From Bacillota bacterium (GTDB lineage: Bacteria > Bacillota > Bacilli > Bacillales > Cytobacillaceae): 26,043 nucleotides of DNA. The position numbers were made by a program, and so were the translations under genes. The DNA lies in assembly GCA_023387295.1 (NCBI GenBank), contig JAEWIG010000018.1, positions 1 through 26,043 of the forward strand, read 5' to 3'. The notes beneath the pieces were generated by a model. The model was given only the letters and a program-made list of their open reading frames with translations, made no database searches and was not told where the DNA came from. Positions 8,781 through 15,068 of this stretch are shown here, piece by piece; the first letter of the stretch is position 1; each line of letters begins with the position of its first letter.

Positions 8781-9401
8781 ATGGGGAAGTCTAGTCGTTA
8801 TTTATTTATCGATTTTGAATTTACAATGCCTGAAAAGGGTGGCAAGTTCAAAGGTTTTTATCCAGAGATTATTGAAGCAGGAATCGTTTCAGTTGTGAAT
8901 GATCAAATTTCTGAACGTTTTTCATCCTATATATCTCCTGTTAGGTTCCCTAAACTATCTGAACGCTGTAAATCATTCCTACATATCTCTCAAGAACAAG
9001 TTGATCAAGGTATATCATTTATTGAGCTAGTTAACAAGATTAAAGAAATAAACAAAAATGAATTCTCTACAACCGTTACTTGGGGAAATATGGATATGAG
9101 AGTACTGAGGAATAATTGTCAGCATGCTGGATTACCGTTTCCACTTAACGGGAATGAAATAGACCTCTCGATGGAATATAAACGTTTTTTTGGTGACCAA
9201 AACCAAACGGGTTTATGGAAGGCTGTTCAGGAATATGGAAAAGAAGGTACAGGCAAACATCACCGGGCACTTGATGATGCGATGACGACCTATAATATTT
9301 TTAAACTAGTAGAAAAAGACAAAAGATATTTGCAAAAGCCACAACCAACAACGATTGGAGAACGGATTGATTTATCAAAGCTTCTCAATAAGTTTGCATA
9401 A
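8781..9401 (+). CDS. kapD: 3'-5' exonuclease KapD (DEDDh family)
   Basis: A 206-aa DnaQ-like exonuclease. The DEDDh active site is visible: Asp11 and Glu13 in FIDFEF, Asp105 in WGNMDM, and His161/Asp166 in HHRALDDA. The signature segment DLSMEYKRFFGDQNQTGLW matches KapD, which in B. subtilis was described as inhibiting the KinA route to sporulation and is regarded as an RNase/exonuclease. The ATG at 8781 follows AGAGGTGTTAGC. It lies next to pbpD as in B. subtilis and is closed by its own terminator, so it is probably a single-gene unit. Confidence 0.92.
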   Translation: MGKSSRYLFIDFEFTMPEKGGKFKGFYPEIIEAGIVSVVNDQISERFSSYISPVRFPKLSERCKSFLHISQEQVDQGISFIELVNKIKEINKNEFSTTVTWGNMDMRVLRNNCQHAGLPFPLNGNEIDLSMEYKRFFGDQNQTGLWKAVQEYGKEGTGKHHRALDDAMTTYNIFKLVEKDKRYLQKPQPTTIGERIDLSKLLNKFA

Positions 9402-9475
9402 AAGCCAAATCGTCCATCTAATGCCCAAGAGCGTTCATACGCTACGGCAAATAAATTGTCCGATTTGGCTTTTTA
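9402..9475 (+). terminator. kapD terminator with branched loop
   Basis: AAGCCAAATCG (9402-9412) pairs perfectly with CGATTTGGCTT (9461-9471), followed by a T-run. The 48-nt loop itself holds a small hairpin, AGCG-TTCATA-CGCT (9430-9443), giving a branched structure directly after the kapD stop. Confidence 0.65.
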
Positions 9476-9479
9476 TATT

Positions 9480-9599
9480 GTCTCTCATAGTGTAAAACGA
9501 AATCGTCATCAGATTCGTTGAACAAGCCTTAATGAACGAAGTAATCACCAGAGCAGAGAAATGAAGCTGACGACATTTACACTTTTGTTTGTATGAGAC
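9480..9599. repeat. Imperfect long inverted repeat / structured intergenic element
   Basis: Between kapD and kapB, CTCATA-GTGTAAA (9484-9496) pairs with TTTACAC (9576-9582) and TATGAG (9592-9597), with a 9-nt bulge. CGTC (9504-9507) pairs with GACG (9569-9572), and an inner arm TTCGTT/AACGAA (9514-9519/9535-9540) makes a second hairpin. Whether this is a small RNA, a miniature repeat or a chance structure cannot be decided from one copy. Confidence 0.35.
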
Positions 9600-9613
9600 G
9601 CTAATATTAGTTT

Positions 9614-9997
9614 TTATTTAAAATAATCCTTCTCAAGTGATTCAATATTTTTTAAGCTTTGCTGACCCCATGGTGAGGAAGCAACCTCGAGCAGCTCCTG
9701 CTTCATTTTATCCAAAGCTATTTTTAATGATTCTTGATAATCAGGAATGTCCCCTTCAAATGGCTTCACCATTTTTATTGGAATATTCGTTTGCTCGCGA
9801 TAAGCAAGTGCTTTTCTTTCATGGAAAAAAGCCACATCTGTTTCTTTTGGATTGTGTAAATCACCCTGCATCGGATGTTTTAACACAGCTAGCACCCGAA
9901 CTAAATAATTCTGTGGACGAATGTCCGTTATTTCACCGATATACTTTCCAGTTTTATTAAAGGCTGTTACTTTATCGCCAATTTTAAATTCAGTCAT
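9614..9997 (-). CDS. kapB: Kinase-associated protein KapB
   Basis: A 127-aa protein of the KapB family; in B. subtilis KapB supports the KinB sensor-kinase route into the sporulation phosphorelay. Recognisable segments are GDKVTAFNKTGKYIGEITD, RPQNYLV, LKHPMQGDLHNP (about residues 40-51) and FFHERKALAYREQTN. The frame extends to 10087, but ATG 9997 has AAGGAGAGA just upstream and the extension runs into an intergenic repeat. Although the family is called a lipoprotein, no signal peptide or lipobox is present here, so the product looks cytoplasmic. No kinB gene adjoins it in this window. Confidence 0.9.
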   Translation of the reverse strand: MTEFKIGDKVTAFNKTGKYIGEITDIRPQNYLVRVLAVLKHPMQGDLHNPKETDVAFFHERKALAYREQTNIPIKMVKPFEGDIPDYQESLKIALDKMKQELLEVASSPWGQQSLKNIESLEKDYFK

Positions 9998-10021
9998 GAA
10001 ACTCTCTCCTTCGCTTTTCTT

Positions 10022-10150
10022 TTGTCTAGCTCCAAGCGCCATCTGCTCGAGGTCATAAGTCAATCTGCCAAGAAGGTTAAAGAACAACCTTCCTGTCAGC
10101 TCGTCTTATGCTTGTCGCTCCTGAGCGAGTCGCCTCAGCTTTTCTTTTAT
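10022..10150. repeat. Bacillus-type intergenic hairpin repeat (CTAGCTCCA...GCTTTTCTTT type)
   Basis: The stretch begins TTGTCTAGCTCCAAGCGCC and ends GCCTCAGCTTTTCTTT. Inside it has nested arms: CATAAG (10054-10059) with CTTATG (10105-10110), and AAGGTT (10073-10078) with AACCTT (10086-10091) around a 7-nt loop. From memory, many Bacillaceae genomes carry numerous intergenic copies of a hairpin repeat with these ends. The outer right arm here is degenerate. It lies just upstream of kapB and encodes no gene. Confidence 0.6.
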
Positions 10151-10170
10151 TTTGGGAAAACAAAGTGCAT

Positions 10171-10198
10171 TTGTCAAATAAATCATGTAAGCTATAAG
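10171..10198 (+). promoter_or_regulatory. Sigma-A-like promoter for the cyclophilin lipoprotein gene
   Basis: TTGTCA (10171-10176) and TATAAG (10193-10198) are separated by 16 bp, about 75 bp upstream of the ATG at 10275. Four of six bases at -35 and five of six at -10 match the consensus. Confidence 0.45.
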
Positions 10199-10274
10199 AG
10201 GAAAAAAGTCAGTATCCTGACTAATGATGGATGCTAGAGTACCAAGTTGAATGAGATGATGGAGGAATAAACGA

Positions 10275-11015
10275 ATGAAAAAATATTTGTACACGATCTT
10301 CTTTGCGAGTATTCTGTTGCTCACTGCTTGTGGGACAGGCACTAATGACGAAGGACAAGGAGCAAAGGGTTCCGAAAGCGAGGAAGGCAAAGCAAACCAA
10401 ACGGAAGAAAAAGCTGAAGGACAAGCTTCAACAGAATATCCACAATTAACAAATGAAGTTTTACCAAATGAGCAAGTCGTTGAAATGGAAACGTCAATGG
10501 GAACGATAAAGATTAAGCTATTCCCAGAATATGCTCCAAAAGCAGTTGAGAACTTTATTACACATAGTAAGGAAGGCTATTATGATGGAGTTACATTCCA
10601 TCGAGTTATTAATGACTTTATGATCCAGGGTGGTGACCCGCAAGGTACTGGTATGGGTGGAGAAAGTATTTATGGACAGCCTTTTGAGGATGAGTTTTCG
10701 AATAAGCTCTTTAATCTTCGTGGAGCATTATCGATGGCTAATTCTGGACCGAATACGAATGGAAGTCAATTTTTCATCGTTCAAAACAGTAATTTGTCCC
10801 CAGATTTGAAGAATCAGATGGAGGAAGCAGGTTTTCCTGAAGAGATTATCAAAGCATACGAAAAAGGTGGAACACCATGGCTTGACCAAAAGCATACGGT
10901 ATTTGGTCAAGTAATCGAAGGAATGGATATTGTTGACCAAATCGCTGGTGTTGCGGTTGGTGAAAATGCCAAGCCAATTGAAGATGTGATCATAAAGAGT
11001 ATTAAAGTAAAGTAA
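10275..11015 (+). CDS. Cyclophilin-type peptidyl-prolyl cis-trans isomerase, lipoprotein
   Basis: A 246-aa exported lipoprotein likely to assist folding of proteins outside the membrane. The signal peptide ends in the lipobox LLLTAC (Cys19). A Gly/Glu/Lys-rich linker (about 20-60) follows, then a cyclophilin domain (about 65-245). Catalytic motifs are intact: FHRVINDFMIQGGDP (Arg110, Gln118), SMANSGPNTNGSQFFI and KHTVFGQV. The motif PWLDQKHTVFG is of the bacterial PpiB kind. GGAGG at 10261-10265 sets the start 9 bp downstream. It appears monocistronic, with its own promoter and another promoter before the next gene. It is not the parvulin PrsA. Confidence 0.9.
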   Translation: MKKYLYTIFFASILLLTACGTGTNDEGQGAKGSESEEGKANQTEEKAEGQASTEYPQLTNEVLPNEQVVEMETSMGTIKIKLFPEYAPKAVENFITHSKEGYYDGVTFHRVINDFMIQGGDPQGTGMGGESIYGQPFEDEFSNKLFNLRGALSMANSGPNTNGSQFFIVQNSNLSPDLKNQMEEAGFPEEIIKAYEKGGTPWLDQKHTVFGQVIEGMDIVDQIAGVAVGENAKPIEDVIIKSIKVK

Positions 11016-11039
11016 TTACGGTTTTTATGTTGTAAATAG

Positions 11040-11068
11040 TTGGATAGAAAGGCTATTGTTGCTATAAT
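11040..11068 (+). promoter_or_regulatory. Sigma-A-like promoter
   Basis: TTGGAT (11040-11045) and a perfect TATAAT (11063-11068) are separated by 17 bp, about 40 bp upstream of the small gene at 11109. Confidence 0.6.
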
Positions 11069-11108
11069 GAATGATGAACCACTGCACTAGCAGAAAGGAA
11101 GATTTCGA

Positions 11109-11327
11109 ATGCTACAATGGTATGTACTATCGTTATTTTTGTATTTTCCAGAGGATAAGTCAGAATATATTCCAGCATTTATCAGCTTTTCAATATTTTT
11201 CATTCTATGCGTGTTAACTTTTCGCTTTATCGTACGGATCTCTAAGCGACAGGAGGAACAAGCTAGAGAGCTAGAAGAACGATTGAAACAGGAATTTGGT
11301 CATAATGGTGAGAACAGTCAATTATAG
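11109..11327 (+). CDS. Small single-pass membrane protein, unknown function
   Basis: I do not recognise this 72-aa protein. The N-terminal 20 residues are aromatic and hydrophobic (MLQWYVLSLFLYFPEDK). A hydrophobic helix (about residues 22-43, AFISFSIFFILCVLTFRFIV) is followed by a highly charged, Glu/Arg-rich amphipathic tail (SKRQEEQARELEERLKQE) that could form a coiled coil in the cytoplasm. It has a clear promoter, an AAAGGAAG ribosome binding site and a terminator overlapping its stop, so it is a genuine single-gene unit. Confidence 0.65.
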   Translation: MLQWYVLSLFLYFPEDKSEYIPAFISFSIFFILCVLTFRFIVRISKRQEEQARELEERLKQEFGHNGENSQL

Positions 11328-11342
11328 GACTGTTCTTTTTTT
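11311..11342 (+). terminator. Rho-independent terminator overlapping the small gene's stop
   Basis: AGAACAGTC (11311-11319) and GACTGTTCT (11328-11336) form a 9-bp stem with an 8-nt loop and an eight-base T-run. The stop codon of the 72-aa gene is inside the loop. Confidence 0.85.
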
Positions 11343-11441
11343 ATATGTATTGTTTGGAGCAGATGATTATAATGATTTGTTTACTTAAGGATGGTATTGG
11401 AAATAATAAAGGATAAATTGCTTGATGGAGGATTTATCATA

Positions 11442-11966
11442 ATGAAAAGAGCTCGGATACTTATTTTGCTCCTATTTTTAACAGGGTGTGCGGAAGAAAA
11501 CGTGACAAATACAGAGGTTGAACTATTTAATGCTGTAGGAGATTCTCTAGGAAAAATAAAGCTAGAGGAACAAGCGGCAGGTGTAAAGATGAAGGGGGAA
11601 TTGAAAGGATTGCCACCTGGGGAGCATGCAATACATTTTCATGAAAAAGGAAAGTGTGAGCCGCCCGATTTTAAATCAGCTGGTAATCATTTTAATCCTG
11701 AAGATAAAGAGCACGGTTTATTAAATTCGAAAGGTGCACATGCGGGAGATCTGCCTAATTTAAATGTCGAGGATGATGGAACAGTAAAGGTTGATATGAT
11801 GGCTCCGAATGTCACTTTGAAAAAAAACAAGAAATCATTGTTTACAAAAGACGGGACGTCCATTGTTATTCATGAAGGAACTGACGACGGAACGACACAG
11901 CCAGCAGGAGACTCAGGAGAACGAATAGCATGTGGATCTATTGCAAAAGATAAGCACAAGGAGTAA
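11442..11966 (+). CDS. sodC: Cu/Zn superoxide dismutase lipoprotein (SodC/YojM family)
   Basis: A 174-aa exported protein: a short signal peptide with lipobox LTGC (Cys16), then a Cu/Zn superoxide dismutase domain that would disproportionate superoxide at the cell surface. By comparison with eukaryotic SOD1, the copper ligands are His65 and His67 (HFHEKG), His83 (bridging) and His144 (VIHEGTDD). The zinc ligands are His83, His91, His100 and Asp103 (HAGD). The disulphide pair Cys72/Cys164 and the active-site Arg161 are also present. All ligands are therefore retained. The frame extends to 11391, but GGAGG at 11427-11431 selects ATG 11442. A terminator upstream suggests its own transcription start. 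Confidence 0.92.
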   Translation: MKRARILILLLFLTGCAEENVTNTEVELFNAVGDSLGKIKLEEQAAGVKMKGELKGLPPGEHAIHFHEKGKCEPPDFKSAGNHFNPEDKEHGLLNSKGAHAGDLPNLNVEDDGTVKVDMMAPNVTLKKNKKSLFTKDGTSIVIHEGTDDGTTQPAGDSGERIACGSIAKDKHKE

Positions 11967-11992
11967 CACGTTTTATTACTTGTAATACACGG

Positions 11993-12035
11993 AATGAGGC
12001 TGTTTCACTGCTAGCAGCAAAGAAACAGCCTCATT
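11993..12035. terminator. Long stem-loop between convergent sodC and patB
   Basis: AATGAGGCTGTTTC (11993-12006) and GAAACAGCCTCATT (12022-12035) form a perfect 14-bp stem with a 15-nt loop, directly between the ends of two convergent genes. Neither side has a good T-run, so it is a weak or atypical intrinsic terminator, possibly bidirectional. Confidence 0.6.
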
Positions 12036-12042
12036 GAATACG

Positions 12043-13212
12043 TTAAATAAATGCCTTTTTCAATCGCTCTAACCCATCTAAAAGCATCTCTCTTGGACAG
12101 GCGATATTCATACGGACAAAGCCTTCTCCTTCTTGTCCGTACTTTGTGCCTGGTTCCAAAGCTAATTTTCCTTTATTTAATAGTCGATCTTTTATTTCAG
12201 CATCATCAAGCTGAAGGCGACGACAATCTAGCCATAACAAATAGGTTCCTTCTGGTTCCATAACCGTAATATCTGGTAGATTTTCTTGAATAAATAGTTT
12301 CGTAATTTGAATGTTTTCGGATAAATAGTTTAATAATTGTTCGAGCCAAGCTTCCCCATGCTCGTACGCTGCTTCCATTCCAATAATACCAAAGGTAGAT
12401 AACGAGAAAAATCCTTGTTGTCGTTGAACCTTCTCAAAGGTTTTCCGTAGCTTTTTATTTGGAATGATAATGACAGAAGCTTGTAATCCTGCGATATTAA
12501 ACGTTTTCGTCGGTGCGATACATGTAATGACGATATCTTTATATTTGTCATCAAGTAAAGCGATTGGAATGTGACGGTTCGGTTTATACACTAAGTCAGA
12601 GTGAATCTCATCGGATAAAATGAGGCAGTCATATTGATAACAGAGATCCCCGATTTTTCTTAATTCCTCTTCAGTCCATACCCTACCACCAGGGTTATGA
12701 GGGTTGCAAAGAAGGAATAATTTTACACCTTCTTTTAACTTATTTTCAAAATCCTCGAAGTCTATTTCGTATCGATTGTTAGTCAATTTAAGTGGAGAAT
12801 TCATAATTTTTCGGTCATTAATTTTAATCATTTCAAAGAAAGGAGCGTAAACAGGTGCTTGAAGCATGACATTATCTCCTGGTGAGGTGAATGCCTTAAT
12901 AGCAGTAGCGATAGATGGAACAACTCCAGTGTCATACAAAATCCAATCAGAATCGATTTTCCAGTTATGCTTCTTTTCTTGCCATGATTTTATCGCGTTT
13001 GATGTAGCAGCAGACATATATGTATAGCCGAATATACCGTGCTCCAATCTTTGTTGAAGAGCTAGCGTTACTTCACTGGGTGGCTGAAAGTCCATATCAG
13101 CTACCCACATTGGCAAAACATCACCCGTGCCAAATATTTGTTCCGTTAATCCCCATTTAACGGAGGAAGTGTTTTCGCGATTAATTGTTTGATGAAAATT
13201 ATATTGAGTCAC
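12043..13212 (-). CDS. patB: PatB/MalY-type cystathionine beta-lyase (PLP-dependent C-S lyase)
   Basis: A 389-aa fold-type I PLP enzyme of the MalY/PatB branch, which cleaves C-S bonds of cystathionine and related amino acids to pyruvate, ammonia and a thiol. It shows LPMWVADMDF (about 33-42), NPHNPGG (Asn170), SDEIHSD (Asp201, binds the PLP pyridine N), the PLP lysine in TKTFNIAG (Lys236), and Arg367 for the substrate carboxylate in GFVRMN. The start is GTG 13212 with AAGGTGGGG upstream. It follows the yugF-like gene by 77 bp on the same strand. B. subtilis patB is in the same neighbourhood, next to kinB/kapB. Confidence 0.9.
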   Translation of the reverse strand: MTQYNFHQTINRENTSSVKWGLTEQIFGTGDVLPMWVADMDFQPPSEVTLALQQRLEHGIFGYTYMSAATSNAIKSWQEKKHNWKIDSDWILYDTGVVPSIATAIKAFTSPGDNVMLQAPVYAPFFEMIKINDRKIMNSPLKLTNNRYEIDFEDFENKLKEGVKLFLLCNPHNPGGRVWTEEELRKIGDLCYQYDCLILSDEIHSDLVYKPNRHIPIALLDDKYKDIVITCIAPTKTFNIAGLQASVIIIPNKKLRKTFEKVQRQQGFFSLSTFGIIGMEAAYEHGEAWLEQLLNYLSENIQITKLFIQENLPDITVMEPEGTYLLWLDCRRLQLDDAEIKDRLLNKGKLALEPGTKYGQEGEGFVRMNIACPREMLLDGLERLKKAFI

Positions 13213-13289
13213 GATATCCCCACCTTATGATTTTAGTTGTTTCTATTTTATAATAAATTGAAATAAAAAGATAATTGTAATCAAAGAGC

Positions 13290-14114
13290 TTACTCTTCAT
13301 TGATAAATTCCATAATCAATTCCATCACTAATTTCGGCTTTTCTTCTGGAACAAGATGTCCCGTGTTATCTAACACCTCAAGCCTTGAATTATTTAAATC
13401 TTTATGTAATTGCTGTCCGATATGGAGTGGGACAACTTTATCGTATTTTCCCCAAATGAGTAAGATTGGTGTGTCAATTTTTCGTAGTACTTCTACAGGT
13501 AAATCGCCTTCCCAATTTCGAATCATTCGTGTTAAAGCATGGAATATATTTGCTTGTAAAAAAGGTTCTAAATAGCCATTTTCCATTTCCTGATCAATAA
13601 TGGAATGATTATATACGACTCGCTGCAGGTTTTGTTTTAGTCCTGACTGTTTTAAGTGTCTTTTGACAAAAAGGTGAAAAAACGGGAGGTAGCTACTTAA
13701 GACGAGTGCTCGCTTAAACTTTTTTAAATAGCCAGAACTAGCTAATAAAATAATTTTTTTAGCAAGATCAGGTCGCAAATGCGCGATATTTAAGGCAACT
13801 TGTCCACCCATTGAATGTCCAACAATTGTTATGTTTTTTAGCGCTAATTTTTCAAAAAGCTGAATAATCGTTAAGGCGAGATTCTGTATGGAATAAAAAA
13901 AACCCTTTGCTCTTCCGCTTTTTCCAAAAGGAGGCCAATCAATACAAACGACATTGTATTGTTTTATTAAGAGAGGAATTAGCCTACGGTAGCTAAAAGA
14001 TGAAGAGAGGAACCCGTGAAGACAAATAATTGTTTCCTCGGATTGTGCATGCTTGTATAATTCATAATAAATTTCATTTCCATTAATGGTCATGTGTTGT
14101 CCAGTATTTGTCAT
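13290..14114 (-). CDS. yugF: Alpha/beta hydrolase (YugF-like)
   Basis: A 274-aa alpha/beta-hydrolase-fold protein, predicted soluble, substrate unknown. The oxyanion-hole motif LHGF (residues 32-35) and the triad are visible: nucleophile Ser101 in GHSMGG, Asp225 in GKYDKVVP and His253 in TGHLVPEE. The patterns LHGFLSSSFSYRRLIPLL and DWPPFGKSG match what I recall of B. subtilis YugF, which lies close to patB there too. AGGAGA about 8 bp before ATG 14114 supports the start. It probably forms a two-gene unit with patB. It could be an esterase, or a lyase or peroxidase of the same fold. Confidence 0.8.
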   Translation of the reverse strand: MTNTGQHMTINGNEIYYELYKHAQSEETIICLHGFLSSSFSYRRLIPLLIKQYNVVCIDWPPFGKSGRAKGFFYSIQNLALTIIQLFEKLALKNITIVGHSMGGQVALNIAHLRPDLAKKIILLASSGYLKKFKRALVLSSYLPFFHLFVKRHLKQSGLKQNLQRVVYNHSIIDQEMENGYLEPFLQANIFHALTRMIRNWEGDLPVEVLRKIDTPILLIWGKYDKVVPLHIGQQLHKDLNNSRLEVLDNTGHLVPEEKPKLVMELIMEFINEE

Positions 14115-14175
14115 AGATGGTCTCTCCTAAATAAGATCTGTTGCTTTATAGAACAATTTTTGTTTAATAATCTGA

Positions 14176-14302
14176 GTTGATTGGAGTGGAGGGCACTTGA
14201 CTCCTGCGGGAATGGAGGGAAGCGTGAGACCCCACAGGCGCAAGCGCCGAGGAGGCTCACGTCTCTCCCCGCGGAAAGCAAGTGCCCGCAGCGGAAATCA
14301 AC
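14176..14302. repeat. Bacillus-type GC-rich intergenic repeat, full-length copy
   Basis: A 127-bp GC-rich island in AT-rich surroundings with terminal inverted repeats GTTGATT (14176-14182) and AATCAAC (14296-14302). It contains GGAGGCTCACGTCTC and GCGGAAAGCAAGTGCCCGC. The central part can fold (CGTGAGACC with matching bases around GAGGCTCACG). From memory this belongs to a widely scattered repeat type of Bacillaceae intergenic regions. A deleted copy lies at 17206-17247. It makes up much of the 355-bp gap before yugI; the rest holds only the yugI promoter. Confidence 0.7.
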
Positions 14303-14388
14303 GGGCGAAATTTGGAAGTAAAAACAACGATATATACCAAAAACACATATTATAAGTTAATCCTTTTTAGCATGTCCATTGAGAAAGG

Positions 14389-14417
14389 TTCACAATACTA
14401 GTAAACTGTGGTATAAT
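14389..14417 (+). promoter_or_regulatory. Sigma-A-like promoter for yugI
   Basis: TTCACA (14389-14394) and a perfect TATAAT (14412-14417) are separated by 17 bp, about 52 bp upstream of the yugI ATG. Confidence 0.65.
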
Positions 14418-14469
14418 TTTTAATTGCGAATAAGAGGAGATAAAATCATATAAATTTAGGAGTGTTCCC

Positions 14470-14856
14470 ATGTCTGAGAAAATTGAAGTAGGAAGTGTTA
14501 TTACAGGAAAGGTAACTGGTGTACAGCCATACGGTGCGTTTGTAGCATTAGATGAAAATACGCAAGGGCTAGTTCATATTTCGGAAGTTACACACGGATT
14601 TGTGAAAGATATTAATGATCATCTTAAGGTCGGAGATGAAGTAACTGTTAAAGTATTAACAATTGATGAAGCAGCAGGAAAAATCGGATTATCGATTCGT
14701 GCTACAGTTGAAGCACCTGCTCAAGCTGAAGTGAAAGCAAAAAAACCTCGTAAACGCCAAGCGGCTCCTATTCATATCGAGGATGATTCTGCACAAGGCT
14801 TTAACACACTGAAAGATAAACTTCAAGAATGGATTGACCAATCTCGCGCACGTTAA
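14470..14856 (+). CDS. yugI: S1 RNA-binding domain protein YugI (general stress protein 13)
   Basis: A 128-aa protein with one S1 domain (about residues 1-75: GSVITGKVTGVQPYGAFVAL, LVHISEV, VGDEVTVKVL, KIGLSIRAT). A basic linker (KAKKPRKRQ) and a C-terminal segment ending LKDKLQEWIDQSRAR follow. This matches the YugI/GSP13 family; the B. subtilis protein is ribosome-associated and induced by stress. AGGAG at 14458-14462 lies 7 bp before the ATG. It has its own promoter and terminator. It is the last gene shared with the B. subtilis neighbourhood before the catabolic cluster begins. Confidence 0.92.
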   Translation: MSEKIEVGSVITGKVTGVQPYGAFVALDENTQGLVHISEVTHGFVKDINDHLKVGDEVTVKVLTIDEAAGKIGLSIRATVEAPAQAEVKAKKPRKRQAAPIHIEDDSAQGFNTLKDKLQEWIDQSRAR

Positions 14857-14880
14857 TTTAATTGAAATTAATACACGAGA

Positions 14881-14907
14881 AACCGGGCTTAGCCCGGTTA
14901 TTTTTTT
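14881..14907 (+). terminator. yugI rho-independent terminator
   Basis: AACCGGGC-TTA-GCCCGGTT (14881-14899) is a GC-rich 8-bp stem with a 3-nt loop, followed by ATTTTTTT. Confidence 0.93.
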
Positions 14908-14914
14908 GTCCAAA

Positions 14915-14949
14915 TTTCAATAATGAAAGATTATCTTTCATTATTGAAA
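14915..14949. promoter_or_regulatory. Perfect palindrome: paired enhancer-like operator sites
   Basis: Arms TTTCAATAATGAAAG (14915-14929) and CTTTCATTATTGAAA (14935-14949) are perfect inverse complements around ATTAT. Each arm contains its own dyad TTTCA-N4-TGAAA (14915-14928 and 14936-14949), with centres 21 bp apart, two helical turns. It lies about 107 bp upstream of the predicted sigma-54 transcription start. This is the expected geometry of an upstream activating sequence for a dimeric activator. A second RNA hairpin is the alternative, but no T-run follows it directly. Confidence 0.6.
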
Positions 14950-15013
14950 GATATTTAGGGCTTTTTTATATAAAATATTCCGAAAACTCTATAAATTGTG
15001 ATATTATTAATAT

Positions 15014-15030
15014 TGGCATGGAACTTGCAA
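15014..15030 (+). promoter_or_regulatory. Sigma-54 (SigL) type -24/-12 promoter of the catabolic operon
   Basis: TTGGCATGGAACTTGCA fits the -24/-12 consensus TTGGCAYR-N4-TTGCW. GG (15015-15016) and GC (15027-15028) are separated by exactly 10 bp, the invariant spacing. The transcription start would be near 15040, leaving about 29 nt before the TTG start of the first gene. No competing good sigma-A promoter is visible in this gap. Confidence 0.75.
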
Positions 15031-15068
15031 ATTAATTTATGTTACTAAAATGAGTGAGGTGAAGTCCG

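Noticed and set aside
9998..10087. Longer kapB start at 10087
   Set aside because: It would translate an intergenic hairpin repeat; AAGGAGAGA before ATG 9997 and family length favour the shorter form.
10106..10424. Minus-strand open frames opposite the cyclophilin gene start
   Set aside because: They overlap the repeat and the antisense of a well-supported signal peptide, and show no ribosome binding site or recognisable product.
12330..12554. Other long open frames antisense or out of frame in patB, pbpD, mrpA and the hydroxylase genes
   Set aside because: They overlap strongly supported genes, have irregular composition, no ribosome binding sites and no recognisable domains.
14915..14949. 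The palindrome as a second yugI terminator
   Set aside because: The GC-rich hairpin with T-run at 14881-14907 already terminates yugI, and no T-run follows the palindrome directly. Its internal double dyad and spacing fit an operator better, although an RNA role is not excluded.
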